A stretch of DNA of 64,000 nucleotides, taken from positions 40,583 to 104,582 of the forward strand of contig SVPG01000003.1 of NCBI GenBank assembly GCA_015065975.1, read 5' to 3'. The stretch comes from Oscillospiraceae bacterium (GTDB taxonomy: Bacteria; Bacillota; Clostridia; Oscillospirales; Acutalibacteraceae). Under the pieces are notes generated by a model. The model was not told the DNA's origin, made no database searches, and was given only the letters and a program-made list of their open reading frames with translations. The position numbers were made by a program, and so were the translations under genes. Of the stretch, positions 54,250 through 64,000 are shown piece after piece. The stretch's first letter is position 1, and the number at the start of each line of letters is the position of its first letter.

Positions 54250-55136
54250 TGATGCTGCAACTCCTTTTCATGAAGGGCCGTCTTCTGCGACTGCCCGATT
54301 CCTAAAAAAATAACATTGTCAAGTATCGGAGCATATTCTCCGAGCTCAAGTAAATTATATGCCGTTATCGCTCTCGAAATCGACATATTCAGACATTCGT
54401 TTGCAAAATCACGGGCATCTCTGAGCTTCTGCGAATCTTCCTTTATGTCGCTTCGCTCAATGCCGAATCTGAGCACAAACGGGTTGAAATTGCGCTTTTT
54501 CGTATCCTTTTCGATATCGTCAAGCGCATCGATGATATATATCCACCGACCGATATAATAACCGAAATCGGCAAGGATCCTTTTATCCTTTTCGTCCTCG
54601 GAAAGATACTGCGCCAGATAGGATATCATCTTTGCTGTCGGCTCGCTCACCGAATCGACCGACGGCTCGGGAGCCTCCTCGGCAATACGCTGATTCTCGA
54701 TATACTCGGCGATGGCCGCGTCCAGCTCGGGATAATTCTTCCTCGCCTTTCTCCTCATCGGAGCGGCAAAAAGCCTGATTATCCCCCACCCTATCTTTCC
54801 GAAAAAACGGCTGTCACGGATATTGTCGTTTACCTTCTGATAAAAGGTCGATGCTGTGACCGCGCTTGTCAGCGCAAAGCCCTCCTTGTCGCAGGTGCAG
54901 AAACCGCATTTCTTGAGAGGGTTGAACACACATCTTCCCTTTTTGTAATGCGGACTCTGCTTATGAAGAGCCATATATAATATTGTTACAAAGGTATAAT
55001 CGTAATTGAGAACCATTCGCGACAGAGGTCCGTATCGCCTGCCGAGTTCACGGCACAGCGTACAGTAGACGGCTCTGTATTCCTCATATTCACAGATACG
55101 AAGCTGCGGTTTGAAAATGCGTATATACCCGAACAA
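54246..55136 (-). CDS. DUF5685-like alpha-helical protein with N-terminal cysteines
   Basis: A 296-residue protein. The N-terminal segment has [13 protein letters not shown] and [11 protein letters not shown], CxxC pairs that could hold zinc or an Fe-S centre. The C-terminal two thirds is all-helical with [22 protein letters not shown], an Asp-rich helix reminiscent of prenyl-synthase-like folds. Family assignment to DUF5685 is my recollection. It is coupled to the J-domain gene (ATGA overlap), suggesting that it may be the client. Confidence 0.65.
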   Translation of the reverse strand: MFGYIRIFKPQLRICEYEEYRAVYCTLCRELGRRYGPLSRMVLNYDYTFVTILYMALHKQSPHYKKGRCVFNPLKKCGFCTCDKEGFALTSAVTASTFYQKVNDNIRDSRFFGKIGWGIIRLFAAPMRRKARKNYPELDAAIAEYIENQRIAEEAPEPSVDSVSEPTAKMISYLAQYLSEDEKDKRILADFGYYIGRWIYIIDALDDIEKDTKKRNFNPFVLRFGIERSDIKEDSQKLRDARDFANECLNMSISRAITAYNLLELGEYAPILDNVIFLGIGQSQKTALHEKELQHQ

Positions 55137-55151
55137 CAGTCACAACCCCAA

Positions 55152-55180
55152 ATTTTATCTTACCATAAATTTTACAATAA
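55152..55180 (-). promoter_or_regulatory. possible promoter of the DUF5685/J-domain/RpiR/cmk operon
   Basis: On the minus strand TTATTG (55175-55180), 17 bases, TAAAAT (55152-55157), within the 71-base gap between uvrA and the next gene. Confidence 0.4.
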
Positions 55181-55207
55181 ATTTTAATCTCAATTATGAA
55201 CGCATTG

Positions 55208-58048
55208 TTAATTTTGTGGTTTTATGCCGAGAATACGGGACAGATATTTGCCCGTATGCGATCTCTCGCAGACTGCAACCTCCTCGGGGGTTCCGCAGGC
55301 AACGATTTCGCCGCCTCTGTCGCCGCCCTCGGGACCGAGGTCTATGATATAATCGGCACACTTTATGACATCGAGGTTGTGCTCAATGACAACGACGGTG
55401 TTTCCGCCCTTGACGAGCGTCTGGATAACGTCGATAAGACGGTGGACGTCGGCTGTATGCAGACCTGTCGTCGGCTCGTCGAGCACGAATATCGTGCGTC
55501 CCGTCGCTCTCTTTGAAAGCTCGGTCGCAAGCTTGACTCGCTGCGCCTCGCCGCCTGAGAGTGTGGTTGCGGGCTGTCCGACCTTCACATAGCCGAGACC
55601 GACGTCGCAGAGGGTCTGGAACTTTCGCTGTATTCTCGGGACATTTTTGAAGAAATCGGCAGCCTCTTCGATGGTCATTTCAAGAACGTCGGAGATGCTC
55701 TTGCCCTTATACTTTACCTCAAGCGTCTCTCTGTTGTATCTTCTTCCCTTGCACACCTCGCACGGGACATATATATCGGGCAGGAAGTGCATCTCTATTC
55801 TGATAATTCCGTCGCCCTCGCACGACTCGCATCTTCCGCCCTTTTTATTGAAGCTGAATCTGCCCATATCAAAGCCGCGCATCTTCGCGTCCTGGGTTGT
55901 TGCAAAAAGCTGTCTTATCTCGCTGAAAACACCGGTATACGTCGCGGGGTTTGAACGAGGTGTTCTGCCGATGGGAGCCTGATTGATATCGATTATCTTA
56001 TCGAGCTTTTCGATGCCCTCGATATCGTCATGCAGTCCCCATTTCGGCTTTGCGCCGTTGAGCTCGCTCGCAAGTCGTCTGTAAAGAATCTCGTTTATAA
56101 GCGAGCTTTTGCCCGAGCCCGACACGCCCGTGATGCAGGTCAGCGTACCGAGAGGAATGGAAACATCGAGATTTTTGAGGTTATTTTCCTTCGCTCCCTT
56201 TATCGTTATCCAGTCCTTGGGCGCTCTTCTCTCCTTCGGGACGGCAATCTTTCTGCGTCCGCTGAGATAATCGCCAGTTATGGATTTTTCGCATTTGAGC
56301 AGCTCTTTCACGGGACCCGAGAAAACGACCTCGCCGCCGTGAACGCCCGCACCCGGACCGATATCGACGATATGGTCGGCTTCGAGCATGGTCTCCTCGT
56401 CGTGCTCGACAACTATGAGAGTGTTGCCGAGGTCGCGCAGCTGTTTGAGGGTTGCAAGAAGCTTGCCGTTGTCACGCTGATGAAGTCCTATACTCGGCTC
56501 GTCGAGTATATAGAGCACACCCATAAGGAAGGAACCTATCTGGGTCGCAAGTCTGATTCTCTGGCTCTCGCCGCCCGAAAGTGTTCCCGACGACCTCGAA
56601 AGCGACAGATAATCAAGACCGACATTTTTAAGGAAACCGAGACGCTCTCTTATCTCCTTTATTATTCTGTCGGCGATCATGGCGTCCTTGCCGCTAAGCT
56701 CGAGGTTATCGATAAATTCGAGCGATTCGGCAACCGACATATCGGAAAGCTCGCTGATATTCTTGTCTCCTACCGTAACGCTGAGAGCTTCGGGCTTGAG
56801 TCTCTTGCCGTGACATTCCTCACAGGGTACTGCGCTCATCATAGCCTCGATATCCGCCTTTGACCAGGAGCTCTGCGTCTCTCTGTATCTGCGCTCGAGG
56901 TTGTTGACGATACCTTCGAATTCGGCTTCAAACTCGCGCGTGCCGTACATATCCTTGCGGACAAACTTCACCTTTTCGCCCTTTGTTCCGTAGAGGATCG
57001 CGTCGAGTCCTTCCTTCGGAATCTCGCAAATCGGCATATCGAGCGTAAAGCCGTATCTCTTCGCAAGACCCTCGTAATACATTCTTGCGATGGAATTCTT
57101 GTCGTAGACCTGCCAGCCTGTTGCCTTTATTGCTCCGCCCGAGATGGAAAGACGCGGGTCGGGGATTATGAGATCCTCGTCGATCTTCATGAAAACTCCG
57201 AGTCCCGTACATTTCGGACAGGCGCCGAAGGGGCTGTTGAAGGAGAACATTCTCGGCTCGAGCTCTTCCATCGAAACTCCGTGTTCGGGGCAGGCGTAGT
57301 TCTGCGAATAGAGCTTGTCCTCCCCGTCGATAACGGAAATGACGACAATACCGTCGGTGAGCGAGCAGGCCGTCTCTATCGAATCGGCCAGTCTTCCTCT
57401 TATTTCGTCCTTGATGACAAGTCGGTCGACAACGACGTCGACATTGTGACGGATATTCTTGTCGAGGTTTATCTCCTCGCTCAGGTCATAGATGCTGCCG
57501 TCTATTCTTACTCTTGCATAGCCCGAACGTCTCGCCGCGTCAAGCTCCTTTTTCTGCGTACCCTTCTTGCCCTTTATGATGGGCGCGAGAACCATTATTT
57601 TCGTTCCCGTCTCGAGCTCAAGAACGCTGTCGACAATCTGGTCGACCGACTGCTGGTCAATCTTCCTGCCGCAGACGGGACAGTGCGGAACACCGATTCT
57701 CGCATAGAGTAGTCTGAGATAATCGTGTATCTCCGTGACCGTTCCGACGGTGGAACGTGGGTTCTTTGATGTTGTTTTCTGATCTATCGAAATCGCGGGC
57801 GACAGACCCTCGATATAGTCGATCTCGGGTTTTCCCATCTGACCGAGGAACTGTCTTGCGTACGATGACAGCGATTCGACATAGCGTCTCTGACCCTCGG
57901 CATAGATCGTGTCAAAAGCAAGCGAGCTCTTGCCCGAGCCCGAAAGTCCCGTGAAAACGATCAGTTTGTCACGCGGCAGTTCAAGCTCGATATTCTTGAG
58001 ATTGTTCTCCCTTGCGCCTTTTATATGGATGTGTTTGTTTTCAGCCAT
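55208..58048 (-). CDS. uvrA: UvrABC excinuclease subunit A
   Basis: 946 residues, the full family length. ABC domain 1 Walker [20 protein letters not shown]; zinc fingers CPVCG-like near 130 and CPKC, CEEC blocks; [16 protein letters not shown] signature; ABC domain 2 [15 protein letters not shown] with [18 protein letters not shown] and [14 protein letters not shown] zinc cysteines. It scans DNA for bulky lesions as a dimer and loads UvrB. Starts 15 bases after uvrB; third gene of the repair operon. Confidence 0.98.
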   Translation of the reverse strand: MAENKHIHIKGARENNLKNIELELPRDKLIVFTGLSGSGKSSLAFDTIYAEGQRRYVESLSSYARQFLGQMGKPEIDYIEGLSPAISIDQKTTSKNPRSTVGTVTEIHDYLRLLYARIGVPHCPVCGRKIDQQSVDQIVDSVLELETGTKIMVLAPIIKGKKGTQKKELDAARRSGYARVRIDGSIYDLSEEINLDKNIRHNVDVVVDRLVIKDEIRGRLADSIETACSLTDGIVVISVIDGEDKLYSQNYACPEHGVSMEELEPRMFSFNSPFGACPKCTGLGVFMKIDEDLIIPDPRLSISGGAIKATGWQVYDKNSIARMYYEGLAKRYGFTLDMPICEIPKEGLDAILYGTKGEKVKFVRKDMYGTREFEAEFEGIVNNLERRYRETQSSWSKADIEAMMSAVPCEECHGKRLKPEALSVTVGDKNISELSDMSVAESLEFIDNLELSGKDAMIADRIIKEIRERLGFLKNVGLDYLSLSRSSGTLSGGESQRIRLATQIGSFLMGVLYILDEPSIGLHQRDNGKLLATLKQLRDLGNTLIVVEHDEETMLEADHIVDIGPGAGVHGGEVVFSGPVKELLKCEKSITGDYLSGRRKIAVPKERRAPKDWITIKGAKENNLKNLDVSIPLGTLTCITGVSGSGKSSLINEILYRRLASELNGAKPKWGLHDDIEGIEKLDKIIDINQAPIGRTPRSNPATYTGVFSEIRQLFATTQDAKMRGFDMGRFSFNKKGGRCESCEGDGIIRIEMHFLPDIYVPCEVCKGRRYNRETLEVKYKGKSISDVLEMTIEEAADFFKNVPRIQRKFQTLCDVGLGYVKVGQPATTLSGGEAQRVKLATELSKRATGRTIFVLDEPTTGLHTADVHRLIDVIQTLVKGGNTVVVIEHNLDVIKCADYIIDLGPEGGDRGGEIVACGTPEEVAVCERSHTGKYLSRILGIKPQN

Positions 58049-58063
58049 TTTCCCTTACCTTTT

Positions 58064-60037
58064 CTAATCCAGTTTTCCGCCGAGCTGTTTTATATTATCT
58101 CTGAGCTGTGCGGCGAGCTCGAAATCGAGCAGCTTTGCAGCGTCCTTCATCTGCTTCTTGAGTTCGTTTATAAGCTGATCCTTTTCCGAACGGGTGAGCT
58201 TCTTCCTGCCCACCTTCGCACCGCCCTCCTTGGTGCTTATCTCAACTATTCCCGCAACCTTTTTGACTATCGTCTTTGGAACGATGCCGTGCTTTTCGTT
58301 ATATTCCTTCTGAATCGCCCGTCTTCTCTCGGTCTCGAAGATGGCGCGTTCCATCGAGGGGGTTACGCTGTCAGCGTACATTATGACCTGACCGTCGGCG
58401 TTTCGCGCCGCTCGGCCGATGGTCTGGATGAGCGAGGTCTCGCTTCGAAGGAAGCCCTCCTTATCGGCATCGAGTATGGCGACAAGCGCAACCTCGGGGA
58501 TATCAAGACCCTCTCTGAGCAGGTTGATTCCAACCAGCACGTCGAACTCACCCAGTCTCAGGTCGCGGATTATTTCCATTCGCTCGACCGTATCGACGCC
58601 GTGATGCATATAACGCACACGTATTCCGACCGATTCGAGATAACCCGTGAGGTCCTCCGCCATCTTCTTCGTGAGGGTGGTGACGAGGGTTCGGTATCCC
58701 TTGTCCGTTCTCTGATTTATCTCAGAAATGAGGTCGTCAATCTGTCCCTCGGTCGGCTTTACGATGACCTCGGGATCGAGAAGACCAGTCGGTCTGATGA
58801 CCTGCTCGACCGTCTGAGCACTCTTATCCTTCTCGAACTGTGCAGGAGTTGCCGAGACGAATATCGCCTGATTTACGAGATCGTAAAACTCCTCGAATTT
58901 CAGCGGTCGGTTATCAAAAGCCGACGGCAGACGGAATCCGTAATCGACAAGATTCTTCTTTCTCGAATAGTCGCCTGCAAACATCGCTCTGACCTGAGGA
59001 ATTGTTACGTGGGATTCGTCGACGAAAATCAGAAAATCCTTCGGGAAATAGTTTATGAGCGTGTGCGGGGTGCTTCCCGGTTCGCGTCCCGAAAGCACTC
59101 TTGAATAGTTTTCGATTCCCGAACAGAAGCCAATCTCCTCGAGCATCTCGATATCGTAGCGTGTTCTCTGCTCGATTCTCTGTGCTTCAATGAGCTTATC
59201 GTTATCCTTGAAATATTTTATGCGCTCGTCAAGCTCACGCTCGATCTCCTCGATCGCCGTACGCATCTTGTCCTTCGGCACGATATAATGCGAAGCGGGA
59301 TATATCGCGATATGTCCGAGCAGCGATTTGAGCTCGCCCGTGACGGAATTTATCTCGCTTATCCTGTCGATCTCGTCGCCGAAGAACTCGACTCTTATGA
59401 CGTTTTCTCCCGAATATGCGGGGAATATCTCGACAACGTCGCCTCTGACGCGGAACTTGTTTCTTGTGAAGTTTATGTCGTTTCTTTCGTACTGCATATC
59501 CACAAGGCGGTCGATGACCTCCCTGCGGCTCTTCTCCATTCCCGGGCGCAGAGACAGCACCATACTGCGGTAATCTATCGGGTCGCCGAGGGTATATATG
59601 CACGACACGCTGGCGACAATTATGACGTCGCGGCGCTCGGAAAGTGCGGCTGTTGCCGAATGGCGAAGCTTGTCTATCTCATCGTTGACCGAGGAATCCT
59701 TTTCGATATAGGTATCGGTCGTCGGAATGTACGATTCCGGCTGATAATAGTCGTAATAGGAAACAAAGAACTCGACCGCATTATCGGGAAAAAGCTCGCG
59801 GAACTCCGTACAGAGCTGTGCCGCGAGGGTCTTGTTATGCGCCAAAATAAGAGCAGGGCGATTGACCTGCTCTATTACATTTGCCATCGTGAAGGTCTTG
59901 CCCGAGCCGGTTACGCCGAGAAGGGTCTGCTCCGTGTAGCCTGCGTTTATACCGTCGACAAGCTTCTTTATTGCCTCGGGCTGGTCACCCGTCGGCTTGT
60001 ATTTTGATGATATCTTAAATCTTTTTTCACTGCTCAT
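58064..60037 (-). CDS. uvrB: UvrABC excinuclease subunit B
   Basis: 657 residues. Helicase-like ATPase with Walker [18 protein letters not shown], the lesion-probing beta-hairpin region [32 protein letters not shown], and C-terminal UVR motif (about 620-655: [21 protein letters not shown]). It holds the damage site for UvrC. Its start overlaps the radC stop by four bases, so the two genes are coupled. Confidence 0.98.
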   Translation of the reverse strand: MSSEKRFKISSKYKPTGDQPEAIKKLVDGINAGYTEQTLLGVTGSGKTFTMANVIEQVNRPALILAHNKTLAAQLCTEFRELFPDNAVEFFVSYYDYYQPESYIPTTDTYIEKDSSVNDEIDKLRHSATAALSERRDVIIVASVSCIYTLGDPIDYRSMVLSLRPGMEKSRREVIDRLVDMQYERNDINFTRNKFRVRGDVVEIFPAYSGENVIRVEFFGDEIDRISEINSVTGELKSLLGHIAIYPASHYIVPKDKMRTAIEEIERELDERIKYFKDNDKLIEAQRIEQRTRYDIEMLEEIGFCSGIENYSRVLSGREPGSTPHTLINYFPKDFLIFVDESHVTIPQVRAMFAGDYSRKKNLVDYGFRLPSAFDNRPLKFEEFYDLVNQAIFVSATPAQFEKDKSAQTVEQVIRPTGLLDPEVIVKPTEGQIDDLISEINQRTDKGYRTLVTTLTKKMAEDLTGYLESVGIRVRYMHHGVDTVERMEIIRDLRLGEFDVLVGINLLREGLDIPEVALVAILDADKEGFLRSETSLIQTIGRAARNADGQVIMYADSVTPSMERAIFETERRRAIQKEYNEKHGIVPKTIVKKVAGIVEISTKEGGAKVGRKKLTRSEKDQLINELKKQMKDAAKLLDFELAAQLRDNIKQLGGKLD

Positions 60038-60762
60038 AATCTTTGAACCGTTCTGAAAATCTCCCCGTACCGTTTACTGTTTGCCATTGAAAATGTCTTC
60101 TGTGTGGATACTATTATATGATCCAGCAGCGCGATGCCCGTAACAGAAAGGGCGTTTCGCACATTCTTTGTCGCCTCGATATCGTCGGGCGAGGGTGTCA
60201 CGAAGCCTCCCGGGTGGTTATGCGCCATTATGACGTGGCGTGCATTGCGCTTGAGCACTGCCGACAGGATACTTCTTATATCGATAGGTGCGCCCGACAT
60301 ACTGCCTTCCGAGACAACGTCCGCGCCAATCACCGAGAATTTCGAGTCGAGCGAAAAGATCATTACCTTTTCCTTATCCATACCCGAAAACTTTGCTTTT
60401 ATATAATCGACTATCTCCTCGTAGCTCGACGTCTCCTTCTCCCTCATGCAGTCCTCTGAATACACTCGGAACAGCTGCGGCAGCATATGAAGAAAGGTTG
60501 CGGCGTGGTCGCCTATCCCCTGCACCTCCCTGAGCTGTTCAACGGGAGCGTTTATGACGCCCGAAATGCTTTTGAATCGGTCAAGCAGATCGTGTGCGAT
60601 CAGATTTGTATCCTTTCTCGGGATAACGTAAAAGAGCAGCAGCTCGAGAACATTGTGCGGCGGAAGCCCCTCGACCTCGTCACGAAGGATAAATTCCTTG
60701 AGACGCTCTCTGTGTCCCTCATGAGGTCCGCGCTTTTTCTTCTGATCCTCCTGCTTTTCCAA
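60034..60762 (-). CDS. radC: RadC-family JAMM-domain protein
   Basis: 242 residues: N-terminal helix-hairpin-helix region (about 40-95: [17 protein letters not shown]) and C-terminal MPN/JAMM domain with the zinc motif [15 protein letters not shown] and an upstream Ser/Glu block ([18 protein letters not shown]). RadC's true role is unsettled despite the DNA-repair name. TTG start at 60762 behind GGGAGGTG. It leads radC-uvrB-uvrA. Confidence 0.95.
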   Translation of the reverse strand: MEKQEDQKKKRGPHEGHRERLKEFILRDEVEGLPPHNVLELLLFYVIPRKDTNLIAHDLLDRFKSISGVINAPVEQLREVQGIGDHAATFLHMLPQLFRVYSEDCMREKETSSYEEIVDYIKAKFSGMDKEKVMIFSLDSKFSVIGADVVSEGSMSGAPIDIRSILSAVLKRNARHVIMAHNHPGGFVTPSPDDIEATKNVRNALSVTGIALLDHIIVSTQKTFSMANSKRYGEIFRTVQRL

Positions 60763-60800
60763 CTCTCACACCTCCCGTCGGTCAACATTGCGTACATTAT

Positions 60801-60828
60801 ATTATACTATATCTTTATATATTTTCAA
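60801..60828 (-). promoter_or_regulatory. promoter of radC-uvrB-uvrA
   Basis: On the minus strand TTGAAA (60823-60828), 16 bases, TATAAT (60801-60806). No LexA (SOS) box is evident near it. Confidence 0.7.
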
Positions 60829-60865
60829 TGAGAAATTCTTCGTATCGGACAACTTGATAAAACAT

Positions 60866-60893
60866 TTGACAAACACAATCGCAATGATATAAT
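60866..60893 (+). promoter_or_regulatory. promoter of lgt
   Basis: TTGACA (60866-60871), 16 bases, TATAAT (60888-60893); both boxes match the sigma-A consensus. 47 bases before the lgt ATG. Confidence 0.85.
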
Positions 60894-60940
60894 GAATAAT
60901 AAAATAAATACTGCACAAATTATTCTAAAGGAGAAATTAT

Positions 60941-61879
60941 ATGCTTCCTTATATCCATGTTTTTGGTCTGGAGCTCCCGATGTACGGTCTGATGATGATG
61001 ACCGGCGCTTTCTTTGCCATTCTTTTCGCCTGTCTGCGAGGCAGCAAGCGCGGCTTTTATTCCATCGACCTTCTGCTCTGCTCCATCTTCGCCTTTCTCG
61101 GCGGTCTTCTCGGTGCAAAGATACTCTATTTCATCACCGATATTCCCCGAATGATCGAACATTTCAACACCTTCGGGTTCAGCTGGTCCGAGCTTTTCGG
61201 TCGTTTCCTCAACAGCGGCATCGTCTTCTACGGCGGTCTGATCGGCGGATTTATCGGCGGATTTGTCTACACAAAGATGTTCCGTCTTGATTTCTGGACG
61301 ACTGCCGATGTGCTCATTCCGCTCCTCCCCCTTGCTCACGGTTTCGGTCGTCTCGGCTGCTTCTTTGCAGGCTGCTGCTACGGTCGCGAGTGCGCTCCTC
61401 CCTGGGGTATTCTTGTAACGAGTGAGCTCAGCTACGCTCAGGGCACCTACCGTCTGCCCGTCCAGCTCTTTGAATCCTGTTTTGACTTCTTTATCCTTCT
61501 TCCCGCTCTGCTCTTCTATTCGCGCAAGCCCCGTCAGAAGGGTCAGGTTGTCGGTCTTTACGCCATTCTTTACGGAATCTTCCGTTTCTGCAACGAGTAT
61601 CTGCGCGGTGACGAGATTCGCGGAATCTTCGGCTCCTTCTCCACATCGCAGTGGATAAGCATCGCGCTCATTCCCATCGGCATCATTCTCATGACCGGCA
61701 TAATCGAAAAGCTCTTCCCCAAGAGACTTTACGCCAACGTCACACCGGACGGCGTTGTGCTCGATTACGACGAAGATGAGGACGAAGACGAAACATCGGA
61801 CGAAACATCCGATTCTCAGGACAATGAAAGCTGCTCGGAAGAATCGGTTTCCTCTGCCGACGAAGCCGACGAAGAATAA
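60941..61879 (+). CDS. lgt: prolipoprotein diacylglyceryl transferase
   Basis: A 312-residue membrane enzyme that adds diacylglycerol to the lipobox cysteine of lipoproteins. Seven helices; IVFYGGLIGGFIGG, then LPLAHGFGRLGCFFAGCCYGREC (the Lgt signature with Arg and Gly-rich block) and FCNEYLRGDE. The last about 45 residues are an unusual acidic tail of Asp, Glu and Ser. Start ATG follows AAAGGAG. The window's two binding proteins are among its likely substrates. Confidence 0.95.
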   Translation: MLPYIHVFGLELPMYGLMMMTGAFFAILFACLRGSKRGFYSIDLLLCSIFAFLGGLLGAKILYFITDIPRMIEHFNTFGFSWSELFGRFLNSGIVFYGGLIGGFIGGFVYTKMFRLDFWTTADVLIPLLPLAHGFGRLGCFFAGCCYGRECAPPWGILVTSELSYAQGTYRLPVQLFESCFDFFILLPALLFYSRKPRQKGQVVGLYAILYGIFRFCNEYLRGDEIRGIFGSFSTSQWISIALIPIGIILMTGIIEKLFPKRLYANVTPDGVVLDYDEDEDEDETSDETSDSQDNESCSEESVSSADEADEE

Positions 61880-61892
61880 CATTTTACTGCTA

Positions 61893-61931
61893 AACCCGGA
61901 TTTGCCCTCCAGCAGATCCGGGTATTTTTTT
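61893..61931 (+). terminator. lgt terminator
   Basis: ACCCGGAT (61894-61901) pairs with ATCCGGGT (61916-61923), followed by a T-run. Confidence 0.85.
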
Positions 61932-62011
61932 AAGACAAGGTGTAACATTTTTCTTTTTTGTTTGTTATATTGGTGAATGCATTCGGAGAACACGGAAAGG
62001 AGGGCTGCCGT

Positions 62012-62515
62012 ATCAATGACGAACTGCTAAATCAGCTTTATCATTCGTATTACAGGGAGATATACATATATCTATATTCCATGTGCCGACGGCATGATCT
62101 TGCTGAAGACCTGACTCAGGATACCTTTCTCAAGGCTATTCTTTCGCTGAGCGACAATCACGGCAATATGCGGGCGTGGCTTTATACTGTGGCCCGAAAC
62201 CTTTATTTCAACCATGCAAGGAAAGAAAAAACTCTGACGACGCTTGAAGACATCTCGTCAGACGAAGAGCCGCACGGTTCGGAGCTTCTCGCCGAAATAA
62301 CCCGAAAGGATCGGGACAGGCTGCTGCATCTCGCAATCGAGCAGCTCAGTCCCAACAAAAGAGAGGTTCTCATAATGCATTATTTTTCCGGTCTTTCGCA
62401 GAAGGAAATTGCTCAGATACTCGGACTCACACCGTCAAACGTCCGCGTACTGACTCTGCGGGCAAAGCAGGAACTCAAACGATATCTGGAGGTGCACGAC
62501 ATTGACATTTCGTGA
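62012..62515 (+). CDS. ECF RNA polymerase sigma factor, non-standard start
   Basis: About 167 residues. Region 2: HDLAEDLTQDTFLKAILSL and NMRAWLYTVARNLYFNHARK. Region 4: LSPNKREVLIMHYFSGLSQKEIAQILGLTPSNVRVLTLRAKQEL, a clear helix-turn-helix. The only strong SD (AAAGGAGGG, 61996-62004) points to ATC at 62012 in frame; the nearest ATG (62016) is out of frame and opens a four-codon frame. In-frame GTG (61973) lies upstream of that SD. The start is uncertain. It overlaps the anti-sigma gene and forms a regulatory pair with it. Confidence 0.82.
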   Translation: MNDELLNQLYHSYYREIYIYLYSMCRRHDLAEDLTQDTFLKAILSLSDNHGNMRAWLYTVARNLYFNHARKEKTLTTLEDISSDEEPHGSELLAEITRKDRDRLLHLAIEQLSPNKREVLIMHYFSGLSQKEIAQILGLTPSNVRVLTLRAKQELKRYLEVHDIDIS

Positions 62516-63683
62516 AATTATAAAACTTTATAAAGAAGGCACTCTTCCCGAAGAAGAGAAGGCTGCGCTTGAGGCTGAGATCGAAAAGCACGAAGCCATC
62601 AGCGACTATTTATTCGACGATGCTGACATTCCCGGATTCGAGCCTGTCGCGTCCGAGGGTGATTCGCAATCAAACAAAAACGACAAGGATTCCGAAAAAT
62701 TCACAGCCATGATAAACGCTTCCATAAGACGCGCTTTTGTCAGGACGGGCATAATCGTCGGCAGCGTGGTTCTTGCCGCTGTGCTTGCAGTGATTTTTGT
62801 TCTGCCGGGCTTTGTCTCCCTTTTCTATTATAATCCCGACGAGGTCGTCGGAACCTCAGAATACGGCTTTGAGACCGAACGTCTCGATCTCGATCTCTCG
62901 GTATACACAGAACTTTTCCTGCCGACGAAATACCGCAACGAGGCTATCATCGAGGCGGAAGGCTACGGTGAATACAACATCGTTATCCCTCAGATTTCGT
63001 CGTCAACGGGCAGACATCTGTCGGTCAGCGGAAAGCTTACACGCGGCGAGCTCCTTATGTATGACCCCAATTTCTTTGTGCAGGCTCCCGTAAACGCTTT
63101 TGTCATAAACTCCGACGATTATCATCTTTTCAGCGGCATAGGCGCAGCCGGCTCCTCTTCGGACGCTTTCGCAGCTCTTGAAGAATTATCGGACGGCACA
63201 TATTATTCGGCATATTTCTCTTTAAAAACACTGACCGAATATGAGGACTTCTACAAATGGTACTCTTCCAAAAACCTGCCCTGCAGTGAGCTGTGGTGCG
63301 GCGTTTACACCTCGAATATCTCGACCGATCATCTCGGCTTCTGTCCCGAACTGAGCGGCAAATGCATCGACTGGGATCGCGAGACCTATCCCCGACTGTG
63401 CATACTCGACGATCATACTTCGGTAAGTCAGATGGAAAGCCAGCAGGCAAGCGTCGAGGTCATGCAGACGCATTTTGAGAGCATGCTCCGTTATATGCGC
63501 GACAGCAAGAAGACCACCGACATCTTCTGCCGCAACGATATCGACTGGGACGAAATAATCAGATACATCGACGAAAACGGACTTGACATATTCGGCTTCG
63601 CGGTCGTCGCCGACAAAGAAACCGTTATGAGCTTCGCCGAAGATCCGATGATTTCCTACGTTTATACCGCTGTTTATCAGTAA
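62502..63683 (+). CDS. anti-sigma factor with sigma-factor-regulator domains
   Basis: 393 residues. Cytoplasmic N-terminal sigma-binding region (about 1-40: FREIIKLYKEGTLPEEEKAALE), a membrane helix (about 85-108), and a long extracellular part whose end (about 230-390) fits the sigma-regulator C-terminal family. TTG start at 62502 follows GGAGGTG and overlaps the sigma gene by 14 bases. It likely holds the sigma factor at the membrane until an envelope signal releases it. Confidence 0.82.
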   Translation: MTFREIIKLYKEGTLPEEEKAALEAEIEKHEAISDYLFDDADIPGFEPVASEGDSQSNKNDKDSEKFTAMINASIRRAFVRTGIIVGSVVLAAVLAVIFVLPGFVSLFYYNPDEVVGTSEYGFETERLDLDLSVYTELFLPTKYRNEAIIEAEGYGEYNIVIPQISSSTGRHLSVSGKLTRGELLMYDPNFFVQAPVNAFVINSDDYHLFSGIGAAGSSSDAFAALEELSDGTYYSAYFSLKTLTEYEDFYKWYSSKNLPCSELWCGVYTSNISTDHLGFCPELSGKCIDWDRETYPRLCILDDHTSVSQMESQQASVEVMQTHFESMLRYMRDSKKTTDIFCRNDIDWDEIIRYIDENGLDIFGFAVVADKETVMSFAEDPMISYVYTAVYQ

Positions 63684-63729
63684 TTTTACAATATCACAAA
63701 TTTTTTCAAAAAAAATGTTGTTTTAGGTA

Positions 63730-63758
63730 TTGACATCTCTTGATATGTGTTGTATAAT
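63730..63758 (+). promoter_or_regulatory. promoter of tRNA-Leu
   Basis: TTGACA (63730-63735), 17 bases, TATAAT (63753-63758): a perfect sigma-A consensus 20 bases before the tRNA. Confidence 0.92.
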
Positions 63759-63777
63759 ACATGAGCAATCAAGAGAG

Positions 63778-63862
63778 GCGAGTGTGCTGGAATTGGCAGA
63801 CAGGCACGTTTGAGGGGCGTGTGTCGCATGGCGTACGGGTTCAAGTCCCGTCACTCGCACCA
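63778..63862 (+). tRNA. tRNA-Leu (GAG anticodon)
   Basis: An 85-base class II tRNA. Acceptor GCGAGTG / CACTCGC, discriminator A, encoded CCA. Anticodon stem CACGT/GCGTG with loop TTGAGGG gives GAG, reading CUC/CUU leucine codons. Variable arm TGTCGCATGGCG-like; T-arm ACGGGTTCAAGTCCCGT. Confidence 0.95.
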
Positions 63863-63863
63863 T

Positions 63864-63908
63864 TTCGAGTGTTCATAACGGACTTAAGTTATGAACACTC
63901 GAATTTTT
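63864..63908 (+). terminator. tRNA-Leu terminator
   Basis: A perfect 16-bp stem (63864-63879 with 63888-63903), 8-base loop, then T5. Confidence 0.92.
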
Positions 63909-63939
63909 GTTTTCTCAGGTTTCTTCGTATATTGTTGTG

Positions 63940-63972
63940 TAGGAGCAGACGGTATGCCTGCTCTTTTTGTTT
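63940..63972. terminator. hairpin with T-run near the window end
   Basis: GAGCAG ... CTGCTC around 63943-63961, followed by TTTTTGTTTT. It may end a minus- or plus-strand gene outside the window. Confidence 0.5.
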
Positions 63973-64000
63973 TACGCTGATTTTGTGACGTACTCTACCG

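Noticed and set aside
60780..60940. LexA-controlled promoter for radC-uvrB-uvrA
   Set aside because: No CGAACN4GTTCG- or GAACN4GTTC-type box was seen near the -35/-10.
60920..61993. 357-codon antisense frame over lgt
   Set aside because: lgt is certain on the other strand with promoter and terminator; the antisense translation is Glu/Lys-rich shadow.

Overview
The window is a chromosomal segment of moderate G+C (close to 50%). It most likely comes from an anaerobic gut Clostridia, probably of the Oscillospiraceae/Ruminococcaceae type. The grounds are strong AAGGAGG-type ribosome sites, an IspH-ribosomal S1 fusion behind cmk and plsC, YesM/YesN-type two-component proteins, a GntR/LacI-type arabinose regulator, LytTR-DUF3021-ABC and ECF sigma/anti-sigma modules, and many encoded CCA ends. 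No rRNA, CRISPR array, prophage, IS transposase or replication origin was seen. The species assignment is inference.

Layout. 1-5.5 kb: the end of an esterase gene, an HtrA-like protease, a short XRE-like relic, a HAD phosphatase, a uridine-kinase-like protein, an aldo/keto reductase with Fe-S cysteines, and a GtrA protein. 5.6-10.2 kb: a six-gene plus-strand run (two GNATs, an EF-Tu-domain-2/SseB-like fusion, a membrane acyltransferase, a TrmO-like protein, a two-TM orphan) ending in a strong terminator. 10.2-21.6 kb: metallophosphoesterase, a giant MacB-like ABC fusion, a Cys-rich FliB-family protein, the LytTR/DUF3021/ABC-2 module, cysK, an ECF sigma factor with a membrane partner, and a GNAT. 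21.6-25 kb: a tightly overlapping operon of two GT8 glycosyltransferases and two PlsC-type acyltransferases. 25.3-26 kb: an Ala/Pro/Val-tailed membrane protein.

26-40.3 kb is the pentose region. A YtfQ/YtfR/YtfT/YjfF-type sugar ABC importer is followed by araA, an FGGY kinase and araD on the minus strand, from a clear sigma-A promoter. A GntR/LacI-type regulator (AraR-like) is divergent. Next to it is a separate operon of YesN-like response regulator, YesM-like kinase and a second YtfQ-like lipoprotein, probably an extracellular sugar sensor. The two operon promoters share a 10-bp word.

40.4-42.5 kb: an ICMT-like methyltransferase, an orphan AT-richer gene, a hairpin-rich repeat with 13-bp terminal inverted repeats, and two tandem tRNA-Ser genes. 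42.6-60.8 kb: an almost unbroken minus-strand housekeeping run: radC-uvrB-uvrA, then a DUF5685-like protein, a Cys-tailed J-domain protein, a membrane protein, an RpiR regulator, a BaiN-type flavoprotein, cmk, plsC and ispH-S1, followed by an ECF transporter S component, a tyrosine phosphatase, prfB, a THUMP methyltransferase and a lipid kinase. 60.9-64 kb, plus strand: lgt, a second ECF sigma/anti-sigma pair, and tRNA-Leu(GAG).

Start codons were re-chosen where an internal ATG/GTG/TTG behind a good Shine-Dalgarno site fits better than the longest frame. I found no single clearly new defence or mobile system. The best leads are the sugar-sensing lipoprotein/kinase/regulator set, the GT8/PlsC operon, the J-domain/DUF5685 pair and the EF-Tu-domain/SseB fusion.
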